Shown here piece by piece: positions 1 to 10,642 of a DNA stretch of 64,000 nt. Source of the stretch: Harmothoe impar (Eukaryota > Annelida > Polychaeta > Phyllodocida > Polynoidae); assembly GCA_947462335.1 (NCBI GenBank), contig OX381710.1:31425004-31489003 (forward strand), read 5' to 3'. Below the pieces are notes generated by a model, which saw only the letters and a program-made list of their open reading frames with translations, searched no databases and had not been told where the DNA came from. The position numbers and the translations under genes were made by a program. The stretch's first letter is position 1; every line of letters begins with the position of its first letter.

Positions 1-1145
1 TGCCTTAAATAACGATAATAGTGGTTATGTTGGTATAACCAAAATAATTAGCTTCACTGACTGAACAGGTAAATACGTCTGTTCGACACGAAATGTATCT
101 GCGATACTGCTGAATGCCCCTAAACAGATCGCCTTTCCCTGCCTGCCACTCAGGACATTCATGCACATGCAATTGACATTTCCTTTATATGTAACAAATT
201 GCAAAAAAAAAAGAACCTGGAGTCTGCCCAACAGGAGTTGCTTATATGGCTGAGCTGCTCTGTTAGTCTGTCTGTAGTAAAGGCAGCTGGAAAGGTACAC
301 GCCTTATCCATTAACGTGTCAAGGATACACCGGCCTATAGTACCCTGTGAGTACTAAGGTATATTCGACTAGCATCTACCTTCCTTCACCACTCTGGTAT
401 TATTGTGAGAGATTATTGATAAATAGATAACCACTTGGATATAGGTTAGCGGTTTACCTGTTCATAGTTTAATCATTTCATCATTTGCTCATCTGTGGTT
501 GATGGTAATTTATAAATCAATGGTTGAGTTACACATACCATACCCTCGTGTATAAGCGCCCTGGACACATGCTTACCCGGCTCTTTTACAAGACCGGCGA
601 TCATATATATATGATACTCGGCACCTAAACACGACGGTACAGTAGACTTCCAAGAACTGACTTCAAAGCTAGAAGTACTGCAGAGCTGCGTGTACTGGTC
701 TGCAATGAACCAACGCCATGAATCTCCTCCAGGTCATTCATACCCTGACACAGCTGTCGTGGAGAACTCCACCACACCACACATCAACCGGACTAGTGTA
801 CGCCATTCATAGCATGACCTTCACAGCAAGAATCACGAACCACACCCGGTGACCGTAAGGCATGCCGGCAGAAATGCAGGCAGTTCAGAAGCCAGGCATT
901 CTGACCAAATGATTGAACCCAACGCTATCGTGACTTTGTAATTCATCTACCCTCGAAGCCGTTGCAAGTAGTTGTAAATCGATATGCACTCAGCCTCTGC
1001 TGTAGCATATATCTGAGGGTGATAATCTGAGACAGATTAGGCATACTCCCACTCTTCCTCAGGCTGGAGGTTTTTCATTGCCAATGTACAATTGCTGTCT
1101 CTAGCATTCTTTGCAGATATAAGAAAGGCTGGCCTGAGTTGACCC
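1..1145. other. No gene seen; AT-rich non-coding DNA
   Basis: I see no open frame with protein-like composition and no RNA gene. Around 548-600 there are short GCGCC/CCGGC pieces (TATAAGCGCC) resembling the repeat at 30005-30180, so part of this stretch is probably old repeat. Confidence 0.5.
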
Positions 1146-1420
1146 TACACACAGAAAAGTAAAGGAGTTGCCACGACTCTGACAGCCAGAGTCGCAGTTT
1201 GTCTCCCACGTGACACCTGTGGAGGAGAGTCAAATGAGTTTGACTCTCCGTTCCTGAAGAGTCAACACTAATTGACTCCTCAAAAGAGCAGGAGTCAAAA
1301 TCAGCTACTGGGGTAGCTGTGACCCCTCCACTAGAGTCATTATGACTCTAGTACAAGAGTCAACTAGAGTTGACTATGGTAAAAGAGTCATGGAGACGCC
1401 TTTACTTCTCTCTGTGTATA
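1146..1420. mobile_element. MITE-like element with GAGTCA hairpins
   Basis: The ends are inverted copies: ACACAGAAAAGTAAAGG near 1149-1165, with a near-match in reverse complement near 1400-1418. The interior is a run of short hairpins built on GAGTCA/TGACTC, at about 1172-1195, 1234-1258, 1257-1283, 1333-1353 and 1359-1378. It has no coding capacity. The terminal inverted repeats suggest a non-autonomous DNA transposon; I could not assign a family and saw no clear target duplication. Confidence 0.6.
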
Positions 1421-2677
1421 CATGAACACAATTTAGGTATGGCTTCAGTGCTTCTGCATGGCCTATGATTTATGCAGAGAAAATTCAATCACCTTCACCT
1501 CTCCCCTGACACCTTCTATTTAACTCTGGGGATTGCCTGGGGATCGTTCCTCATTCCCCCATGCACAGATTCCCTCAGAATAAGATAATACAAGTTTATC
1601 TGTAATGTGTCTCTATGTGGGTTGTTGAGTGTATATCATTATGATGAATAACCTGCAAGTGTCGAATCCTTTTTGTGTGTGTTGAGCACCTCGGTAGTAA
1701 GGCAAAATTTAAAATAAAGGTTGGTTTCAGGGAAAATAGTCTGACAAAGCAGACACAGCCAGTCACTTGAGTTAAATTTTTTCAGCCCCGTTTTGGACCA
1801 GGTTTAAGTGTTTTGGCTCTAAAATTCATAATAATTGTCCAATTTACGAACTGGGAAGTAGCAAAAGGTTTGAAAAAAAGGACGGGGGCCGGCAATGCTT
1901 TGCTAGACCCAGCTGGGCTACTGGAAACCAATTCATTTTGGCCTAAAAATGAGCAGAAGTCTATGTGTGTATGGGACGAGCTACTACCACACAGGATGAT
2001 TGGGGATCTAACCTGGATTCCGTCAGTGAGCCGCTCTGGGCTTACTTCTATCCGCCGGCCTCATCCCGCCAGCTTTACACCACACAACACACAAACTCAA
2101 TGAACAGACATATAAATCAGCCAGAATCAGACAGGTAGGGGTCTTTAAAATGTCATTACCCTATGGTGAGGCTTATTAACAAAAGCCATTCGCCGTGATT
2201 GTTTGATTGCTTGAATGATTATGGTAGGTCGGATTATACCATAAAAAGAGTAAAATACTGGAGAGCTTTGTATTTGCAATATGTGGGGTAGACATGAAAA
2301 TATGTCTCCTAGGGGATTGGCCAGTCGATCTGGGAGGCTATCAATAGTATCATCATTTCTCTCCAAGTTAGCTTGTTCCTGGCAAGCTAGGGTACCAAGC
2401 TTAACCTCCCGTGACATCCCCTGGACAGAACTATAACAGGCGCCCCTACGCAGAATTCAGAGTCATCGCTATAGAATTAAGACTATAGCCAAGTTCACTA
2501 GTTAGGGACAGTGGGAAAATAGGTGTGATAGAAGTACCCTAATATAACCCTATGGGGCGACACTGTTGAGTATAATGTAGGTAAGATGGGGTAAATAGCA
2601 AGTTTAAGATTATGGGGTAAATATTTGTCAATTCACTAGAACTGATTTTGGAACGTCCCTATTTGCATACCCGACAG
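1421..2677. other. No gene seen
   Basis: Non-coding sequence. The longest open frames start at non-ATG codons and have no recognisable domain. Confidence 0.5.
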
Positions 2678-2898
2678 GTAGGGTAGACTGACCTAAAGGT
2701 AACCACGTACCTTGAGATGTCCACCTGGATTATGTAGTTATTCATGTATGGTATTGTCTTTATTTGTCCTTTGCTGGAAAGGGTATCACTTAAAGTGTGC
2801 TGTGTTACACAAAAATAGGGCTTATCACGCATGAATAACTATAAAATTGAGGTGGACATCTCATGGTACGTGGTTACCTTTAGGTCAGCCTACCCTAC
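2678..2898. mobile_element. 221-bp MITE with about 68-bp terminal inverted repeats
   Basis: The left end starts GTAGGGTAGACTGACCTAAA. The right end is its near-perfect reverse complement, GTAGGGTAGGCTGACCTAAA when read inward. The similarity continues through GGTAACCACGTACC and GAGATGTCCACCT to TAGTTATTCATG on both sides. Only about 85 bp of loop separates the arms, so the element can fold almost completely. No clear target-site duplication was seen. Confidence 0.75.
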
Positions 2899-3290
2899 AA
2901 TATCAGTGCAGGACATTCAGATACAGGCAAGTCCTGCAGTACATGTAGTCGGGAAGATACTTGTTGCACAGACTCTACCTACTTTGCAAATGGCAGATTG
3001 ATTAACTGCGCCACTACACAGGGCGAGTACCCGTCACATACACACATGGCCTTATTCACACGCCAGTCTACTGTTTCTCTTAGACTGGGACTGTGAGCAC
3101 TTTAAATGCAATCTAAATGGATTTTTTGTCATTGACAGATAAGACCCCTTAGGGAGTGTTGATTGTCTAACAACAGCGAGGGTTGGTGGATTTGTTGAGA
3201 AAACCCTAAATAAATTGACCCCTTAACTGTAAAACTCCCTCACAGGAGATGTTCCTCAATGAAATAATCCAACCTCAAACCTCAATCACC

Positions 3291-3816
3291 TGAACCAATC
3301 AACTGTGGCATACCACAGGGAGTGGTACTCAGCCCTTCACTTATCATTGTTTATATAAATAGGTTGTTAGATTTCCGGAAATCAGCTCGAACTGTATTAT
3401 GCGGATGACCTTGCAATTGCTGTAGGCAGTACATAACCATATATGCCTACAGTGAATTCTGAACACCGTATGGTGTGTATCTTATCAAGATAAACGTAAT
3501 TTTGGCCATTACCCTATAATCCTTTAAGGACAAGCGGTTGGATACTGTAAACAAATTCAACTATCTAGGTGTTATCATAGAGAGTCACCTGCGCTTTGTG
3601 CAAAATGGAAATGAAGTTAACTCGAGCGGTAATGTCAAACTGTATAATTTGAGACTCTTGAGAAAGTATGTTGACATGGATTTATCCCTGTTAATGTACT
3701 AATAAATGTTACTGACTACTGCGATTTCATTATTGGAAGTAGCCCTGATGGTCTGTATCAAAACCTACAGAATATATAGAATCACTGCTTACACGGCTGT
3801 AGCTGACTGCGTATCG
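3291..3816 (+). pseudogene. LINE reverse-transcriptase relic (5' part)
   Basis: Conceptual translation gives CGIPQGVVLSPSLIIVYIN near 3306-3362, then YYADDLAIAVG near 3398-3430, then NKFNYLGVII near 3552-3582. These are three ordered RT motifs of CR1/L2/Jockey-type LINEs. A later VTDYCDF resembles the thumb region. Stop codons and frame changes interrupt the frame, and a fold-back element splits it at 3817. This is a dead copy unrelated in detail to the intact LINE at 55-60 kb. Confidence 0.75.
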
Positions 3817-4617
3817 CAGTGGGGCCGATGTTCAGCTTTCTGTGCACCTGAGATACACTTGTAGAAGTGTATCTGAGATACAGAAGAAACTGACCAATCA
3901 GAAGCCGGCACCTGCTGCAGCAGATGCATCTGCTGCTTTCCAAGATGGCTGACCTGAAAGTGAACCTGGGATACACCTGGGGAGGAACTGTACCTGGGAT
4001 ACACTAGGGGATGGAAATGTAAGCAAGTGGGGGGGTAGGTGTATCTGGGATACACTTGGTGACTGATGTTTATATGAGATACACTAGGGTATGGTAGTGT
4101 ATCTGGGAAACACTAGAGGACAGAAGTGTATCTGGGATACACAAAGGGGCAGAAGTGTATCCGGGATACACGCATTAAGAATACACAGATGTAGTGCATC
4201 TGATATAATAATGCAGTAGTGGGGTCCTGAATCATATAATCATTTATGCATTGTCTACCCAGTACTGAACGATCACGGGTAGATCATGACAATCTGTATT
4301 TTAGATATGAGTGATCAATAACAATTTTGACCCTTCCTCTAGTGTATCCCAGATACACTTTCATTCCCTAGTGTATCCCAAATACACTTCCATCCTCCAA
4401 GTGTACCCCAGATACACTTCACTCCCCTAGTGTATCCCAGATACACTTACCCTCCATGTGTATCCCAGATACACGTTTAGGTCAGCCATATTGGAAAGCA
4501 GCAGATGCATCTGCTGCAGCAGGTGCTGGCCCCTGATTGGTCAGATTTATGTGTATCTGAGGTACTCTACTGGAACTGTATCTGAGGTGAACAGAAAGCT
4601 GAACATCGGCCCCACTG
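3817..4617. mobile_element. 801-bp fold-back element with palindromic array
   Basis: The 26-bp perfect terminal inverted repeats begin CAGTGGGGCCGATGTTCAGC. The arms continue with fair identity for about 150 bp, through GACCAATCAG, the palindrome GCAGCAGATGCATCTGCTGC and a CCAAGATGGCTGACC/CCAATATGGCTGACC pair. Between the arms lie arrays of GTGTATCTGGGATACAC-like units, each a small hairpin: about seven on the left (3970-4170) and five on the right (4339-4475). The CAGTGG start hints at the hAT superfamily, but no clean 8-bp duplication is present (GCGTATCG against CGTGAGGC). It is inserted in the LINE relic. Confidence 0.75.
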
Positions 4618-4740
4618 CGTGAGGCTCTGGGATCCCAGACAGATTAGTACAGATGCCCTCCCCACCACGTGTACCCGTAAAAGGCTGTATATTCGAAGAA
4701 AAGAAAATACGCTTGGCTTAAAGTCTTAACACACATGAGT
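4618..4740 (+). pseudogene. LINE relic (3' part, after fold-back insertion)
   Basis: The frame after the fold-back reads LWDPRQISTDALPTTCTRKR and ends in a stop near 4728. This resembles the extreme C-terminus of L2/CR1 ORF2 proteins and probably continues the relic at 3291-3816. Confidence 0.4.
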
Positions 4741-6890
4741 GGATGAGAATCTACAGTTGCCCCGACTTGTGCTGAGGAGTGATGTGCAGTTGAAATTAAT
4801 GTTGAATTATAAAGACCAGTTGGTCACTATACAGGAATAGCCCACTATTCCACCATAGCTTGAAATCTACTGGACAGCGCCATATTTGACTGGTCCCAGT
4901 ATACCCCCTCTACTTTCCAGTCACTAGCTTCAGCAAATCCTGTGACCAGATTAGGGAGCTAAAGCTCTGCTTGGGGGAGTGGAACTACTGCATTCCCTGC
5001 ATGCTAGGACACCTGCAATCTTTTTTATTGCCTGTGCCTTGGCTTTGAGTTGGAACATTTATTAACTTAGGTTCAACCCCATTGGCTGCAAACGGTTAGA
5101 CCAATATGTTTTTTGTAAAACGTTTTATGAACATCTGCAAAACCTGTAGTCCTTTGGTAACCACTTATAACCATCACTATTTGCACTAAAAGCCACACCA
5201 GGGCCCGGACCCATGACCCTTTCATTGTCTAAAGAAGTCCCAGCTCTAAATTGAAAGGTTACATAGACTCCCTCTCCTGAGAAATGACCATATAATTATA
5301 TAAACATTCCCCATTTGGCGGTTGCTAGGTTAAATCATTGTTTCATAAGGACAATTTCTCGCGGAGTGTACTAATTTGACAACACATATTGATAGTACAT
5401 ACAAGTCAATGACACAAATCATGACCAATCCATTTGGTCATGGCATGCTGGTATTTGGAGAGCACTTATTCAATTCGTTGGAAACGTGGCAGCCGGTATA
5501 TTCGGCTATCATTATGGGTATACATGGTTGTATAAATCCAGTTGCATCTTATCCAAAGTTGAACCCAGCGCACTGGTGAATAAACTGACATCTTTCACAA
5601 CCAAAATCATAATGAGCCACAGATAGAAACAATGGTTTAAAACGCACAGGACACCTTTTGAATCTGGCGTAAGCATAATGATTCGTTATAATAAAGCCGT
5701 AACCTAGCCCCGGGTTAGCAAACCGCACATAAGTCGCCCTGTTTAGCACCTATAGAACCTATAAGACTGACTTTAATAACATATTACCCATGAAAAGAGT
5801 GTTCTAATCCTCACAAAGAATGTGGTATTCTTATTGGGAAATCATTGGGAATGCTATCAAATAGTTAGTGATATGGGTTTTGTGTAATTATATTATGAAA
5901 AACTGATCGAAATATTAACAGACTGCTATGTCAGGGTATATATGTGAGCGACTTTAGGCCACTTTAAAAAAAAGGTGCCATCACCAAGTGCTGAAAAATA
6001 TGATGATGGAGCTTTTTTTCTAACTAGTTGCTAAAGCCCTGAGGCTCTAGACCAATAATAATAGATCAATTGGATCGTATGCAGTTTAGTTAGTGAACCT
6101 CGGGATAATGTCACTAGGTAGGGGATAATCAGTGATGATTAAGGAAAGGCTCATACCCGGTTACGTCAGAGGGTCAGTGGGTAAATGCCAGAGCAAGATA
6201 TCCCTCATTTGCGATAACTCCGTTACCACATTAGAATGCACATATTTGTGATGCATCTTATATCTTATATGGTCATGGAAGCCCGGTACGGAAGGATAGG
6301 CTGTACCTCTAAGATATTTGGTTTACACGATGCAGAGAAACCAACCTTCTTTTTTTTATCCAATTATTAACGGAAAAAATCGAAAAATAAGAAGCTATCA
6401 GAAGAAGGAGCTGATATCAGTTGGAACTGCAATATAACGCTGGACAGCAAAAAAGAATATCCAGCTTAAAAAAAGAGTGAGAGAAGGGCAAGCATCGGCC
6501 TGACAAAAAGCATGTTAACTAAGGAATCAGACCCAACGATTATGATTGCCATGCCGGAGAGAAATAAAACCGTCAATGTTGCCAGAAATACTACCCTTTT
6601 TTTCTCGATGAACTAGAGCCGGCACAATACAGAAACTGATAGAAAATGGCTCAAAGAACCAGAGCCCCACATACTCATACGGGCAGATAGCCTCTCATTG
6701 CAGGACAGCCTCCTGTAATTCGCTAAGCTACGATGCTTTACGACTGGAAGACCGGGTTTATCTCATTAATCAATGGTTAGGTATAGGTCAATGCTGATCT
6801 GCGCGGTAATATGCTTACCTGATTAGCAGCTCAGATCCTGATTAATGGCTACATTACTGAGCCGACACGCAGAAGGGCCCCATGCACTGA
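4741..6890. other. No gene seen
   Basis: AT-rich non-coding sequence with small chance ORFs such as 5376-5579. At 6400-6640 one frame reads LDSKKEYPA then ASIGLTKSMLTKESDPTIMI, which looks faintly coding but has stops and no domain I know. Confidence 0.4.
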
Positions 6891-7017
6891 TATCCTGACC
6901 TTAGTTATTATTGGCTAAAAACTCAGTCACTAGTGACTAATTAGGTTACTAGTAACCTAATTAGCCATTTTTGACTCCCTATACGCCCAACCTAGGTTAG
7001 TTAATACTGTCAGGATA
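6891..7017. repeat. Nested palindromes with short terminal inverted repeat
   Basis: TATCCTGAC at the left end is inverted at the right end (GTCAGGATA). Inside, AGTCACTAGTGACT (6925-6938) and a perfect 28-bp palindrome centred on ACT/AGT (6937-6964) abut each other, and AAAAA/TTTTT arms flank them. This is probably a small MITE or fold-back remnant. Confidence 0.55.
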
Positions 7018-7029
7018 GTCAATACATGT

Positions 7030-7252
7030 ACATGTGCCTCTACATGGGTAAACATCGACACGGGCGACACGGCCCTTTTAGGCCATTTTAAAAATCGACG
7101 GACACAGAAAAATCAGGGATAAAAATCGACCCACAGAAATTCTTCTCTAAGTTCTTATATACCTAAAAATCGACACGATTCCACGGCCCTTTTGCTAAAA
7201 GTTGACACGGCGACACGGTCAAAATTGTGAGGACCCATGTAGAGGCACATGT
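7030..7252. mobile_element. MITE with ACATGTGCCTCTACATGGGT ends
   Basis: The left end ACATGTGCCTCTACATGGGT is exactly inverted at 7233-7252. The interior is non-coding with repeated AAAATCGACNCG and CGACACGGC motifs. It sits 12 bp from the palindrome element on its left. Confidence 0.75.
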
Positions 7253-10119
7253 ATACTGACCAACCCACCTTAGTCTTCCCATTTGTATGAGTATTATGGC
7301 TAGTCTTTTTGAGTAAGGCATTTGTCATATTTAGTTTGTAGTCTGGGATATGTCATTCATAATGGCCGAAGGGGCAAATCATTCAAAAACTTGGCAAGCA
7401 GTGTTTCTAAGGTAATATGAGAGTGCTGATTGGGATTTGACCACTCGCACAATTGAAAAATGAACGTTTTCATGGAAACAAGCCTAAAAACAAAATGGCC
7501 ACCCACAATACCAGAGAGAGCATAATTTCAATATACAAATGCACACAATTACCGAGCAATGGCTAGCTGATGGAAAATATAGGTTGTTTTATGCTAACTT
7601 CCTTGTGAAATCTAATGGGTGTGAGGGTTAAAGGGAAAGGGGTGCCTATTTTATCAATGACCCTCATGTGAATCAATTCAAGATTTGCATAGTATGTCCA
7701 GAAGCAGGGTAGTTTGCTTGCTAAAGTGGCAGCCATTTTGTATTGAACTTATGGCTAGACGCATATTCCTATTATACACCATTAAATTAAGTAAAGAAAA
7801 CTGTTTCCCAACTTTTAGAATGAAATGCCCCTTGGGTCTTGGCATTCGGAAATTCAGTCCCTACTATAGGCCGTAGTCATTTTTTAATATTAGATCGTCA
7901 TTCTGACGTATATGCTTATGAGTAACATGGGATAGCCACTACTGACTGAGCACCGGATTCCGGAGCATAAAGATTATCAGTGTGTGAGGGTATGTGGACC
8001 ATCCTTTCTGCATGGCTGCTCATAATATGTGTCAAGGCGATCAGCTCCATAGATCTGTGTTGTGGGGTGAGCAGTTGGGCTGATGAGGATAGCAAGGCAC
8101 ATGCCTTCCTTCGTGGCTTATTTATGAGTGTTATATGTCTTGTACTATAATAGGATATGTTGAGGATTTGAAGTTTGAATCACGGGTCATATCCCTGTTT
8201 AGGTTGCTAGTATGTTGGAGAAGGCCAAAGCGGTACAGCAGACAGATTGCGTGATACAAGACCCAAAATACTCAAAGAAAGTAGTAGTATGAGGAAAGTA
8301 TATGTCTCAGGATAGTCCAAGGGTTATTCAGTAACAGAATCAGGGTATTTCTTTCTCCAGCAGTAATAAAAAAATAAATAATATAATAAGAAAAAAAGGG
8401 TAGATCTATCACTGCTTTACAAAACTGAACTATTTGGTTGATTTATGAATTCACGGAGTTGGTATACTGTTACATATTGTATAGACACACACCGATGGTG
8501 ATATTAACGTGTGATTATGCTAATATTGGGTACTATGTACGTTGGCAACGTTCCCGTATTTACTCTGCTGTGGCTGAGGGCTAATATATATTCAGTCAAT
8601 ATACTTGGAAGGGGTAATTAGATTAGTTAATGCCGACCGTAACATAGTTATATAGTTGTCAGATAGAAAACACACTTGGTATTTGTCAACCAAGAACCAG
8701 GAACTGATTCATCATTTCCCCTGTATAGGTGGCATCGTTATGGGATGCAGTATGTATAAAGTAGGGGGATCAATTGATATATTCGTATTTCCTCATGATC
8801 TGCGCGTTTTAGGGGGGAGGCATGGGCCGGTCAAGGGTACACAGATTGTGAGGCGCAGTGTGACACGAATTCAGACGCCCCCTCGTGTGCGGACCTGGAA
8901 CTAGCTTAAACTTAGGTTTACGCAGGCGCTTGTGCTGCCACCTTCAGTATGTTTTGACCCTTGTTATTGTTCATACTTTAGGGTTGTGTTCAAGTAAACC
9001 GATCTATCCTTTTTTGCTTAGTTTAATTCATAGCCGGGAACCTACATATCATTTGGACAGGCAGTTTGTCCAATTCCTTAATGGCCCTATCGTAAAGTAT
9101 GTTTGGGCTTTCACGGAGAAGGTCCTAACGAGACTCAAAGTTTTTGTATCTCAACTAGGGTGACTATAATTGACCTCCTTCGACAATTAGAAACCTCTGA
9201 ATATTTTAACACATTGATCCTAGCCAAGTGGCCGATATGTAATGTCAACTTATGGTCAGTATATGTGGGATTTGAATAGATTTAGGGACCACAGAAAAGG
9301 TGTACTGGTGCTAATCTCCTGGTCCTCCTATCAATACGCATTCTACAGAAATAGAAATAACTGCTCATACATTCTGGTCAGACACAAATTATTCAAGGTT
9401 CATCTTTTATAGAAATTCATTGACTATCCTCTCAACACAAAGTATTGTCAATGTAGATGTAATGCTATGACTGAGATAGTAAATCGTGTGTCAATTCCTG
9501 TTAAACTACTATGTAACGGGATTTACTCCCTGAAGACGTCATGATAAGATCAATTATATCACCAGCAATACAACTGTCAATTCTGACCAGGCTAGGGAAG
9601 GACCCATCTGGGGAGGAATAAGTACTTAAAGTTTGTGGCATACCCCTTAAAATATCATGCGCCAAGAAATTCCAGGTAGTTAGTTAAGTCTAAATTTGGT
9701 TCTAGAAGAAATTTTAACAGTCTGTTTTCGGTTTTGAATAACTGATGGGATTTCCAAGAGATTGGGACAATTATCTCTCATGTTGTGTAATGGAATGATT
9801 TCCATGGCAACCGGAAAGTGGCCTATGTGCTAATTCTCCATAAAAAATGTTCTTTTTGCATTCCAAATGGAATGTTAGCGGTACAGATAGAATAATTTAA
9901 AAAATCTACACAAAATAAATATCCTAGAACATTTTTACTTGAATTATGTACTCTTTAGTCATTCCGGTGGCCAAAGCCAGTACTAAAAATCCACCACGGA
10001 TGTCTATTTTAGCTAGTTGGGTCACAATTACTAGGGACTAATATAATTTCTACGGTTAAAATGTATTTGAATGAATACACACAGTTTACACTGAACTCAA
10101 TTCTTTTTTGTTTTACTTT
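7253..10119. other. No gene recognised
   Basis: Mostly AT-rich DNA. Two overlapping frames at 8656-8904 and 8885-9163 are open for 82 and 92 codons, but the first starts at TTG and the second at GTG, and neither has a motif I know. I treat them as chance. Confidence 0.4.
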
Positions 10120-10125
10120 TTTATT
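10120..10125 (-). terminator. Candidate poly(A) signal AATAAA for INF2 homologue
   Basis: On the minus strand the motif is AATAAA within GATAATAAAAAAG. It is the first AATAAA I could find reading downstream of the formin stop at 13503, implying a 3' UTR of about 3.4 kb. I saw no closer candidate. Confidence 0.4.
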
Positions 10126-10229
10126 ATCAACATAACATGTTCAGGAGCCATAATTAGTAATAATTATTATCATAATGATGAGTTGTTCAAAATTATAGTA
10201 TGTACAAAACTGGGAAAGCGACTATGCCA

Positions 10230-10538
10230 TTAAATACTCCTTGGCTTGGCAGAGTCTGTTGAGGTCTTGGTATGCGGTGAAGGCTTACAACAGAACTCGC
10301 CGTCTATATAATGCCAGTCGCCTGTGTTACATACGATGAGAGAAGCGGTGGTATAATATATATAGTCGTGTGTAGGAGGCCAACACATTCTCAGGATTGT
10401 CTTTTGCTTCAAAACATCCCTATGGAGTATAGTCCATGGATCTTTCACAATGATAGTCCATATATATTTACAAGCCAGACCCTCCTCACACTTGTCATCT
10501 GTGAATGTTAGCTTCAACACCTCCTCAGGGGGCACCAC
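10230..10538 (-). CDS. Unrecognised 102-codon ORF, possibly chance
   Basis: The frame starts at GTG, not ATG. The translation contains PPEEVLKLTFTDDKCEEGLA and later CNTGDWHYIDGEFCCKP, with several cysteines and a mixed, protein-like composition. I do not recognise a family. It ends about 100 bp before the candidate poly(A) signal. It could be a terminal exon of another minus-strand gene or simply an open stretch in the formin 3' UTR. Low confidence. Confidence 0.15.
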   Translation of the reverse strand: MVPPEEVLKLTFTDDKCEEGLACKYIWTIIVKDPWTILHRDVLKQKTILRMCWPPTHDYIYYTTASLIVCNTGDWHYIDGEFCCKPSPHTKTSTDSAKPRSI

Positions 10539-10556
10539 AAGCAGGGTGATACCCTA

Positions 10557-10642
10557 CACAGGGTACAGGACACCAGTCTAGTGACACCCAAACCAACTTA
10601 CACAGGGACAGGACACCAGTCTGCTGACACCCACACCAACTT
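10557..10642. repeat. Two-copy 43-bp tandem repeat
   Basis: Two near-identical units share ACAGGACACCAGTCT, then GACACCC and CCAACTT. They cover about 10557-10599 and 10600-10642 and differ at a few positions. Confidence 0.8.

Noticed and set aside
8656..9163. Overlapping open frames considered as a decayed gene
   Set aside because: Non-ATG starts and no motif or splice structure; composition matches the surrounding non-coding DNA.
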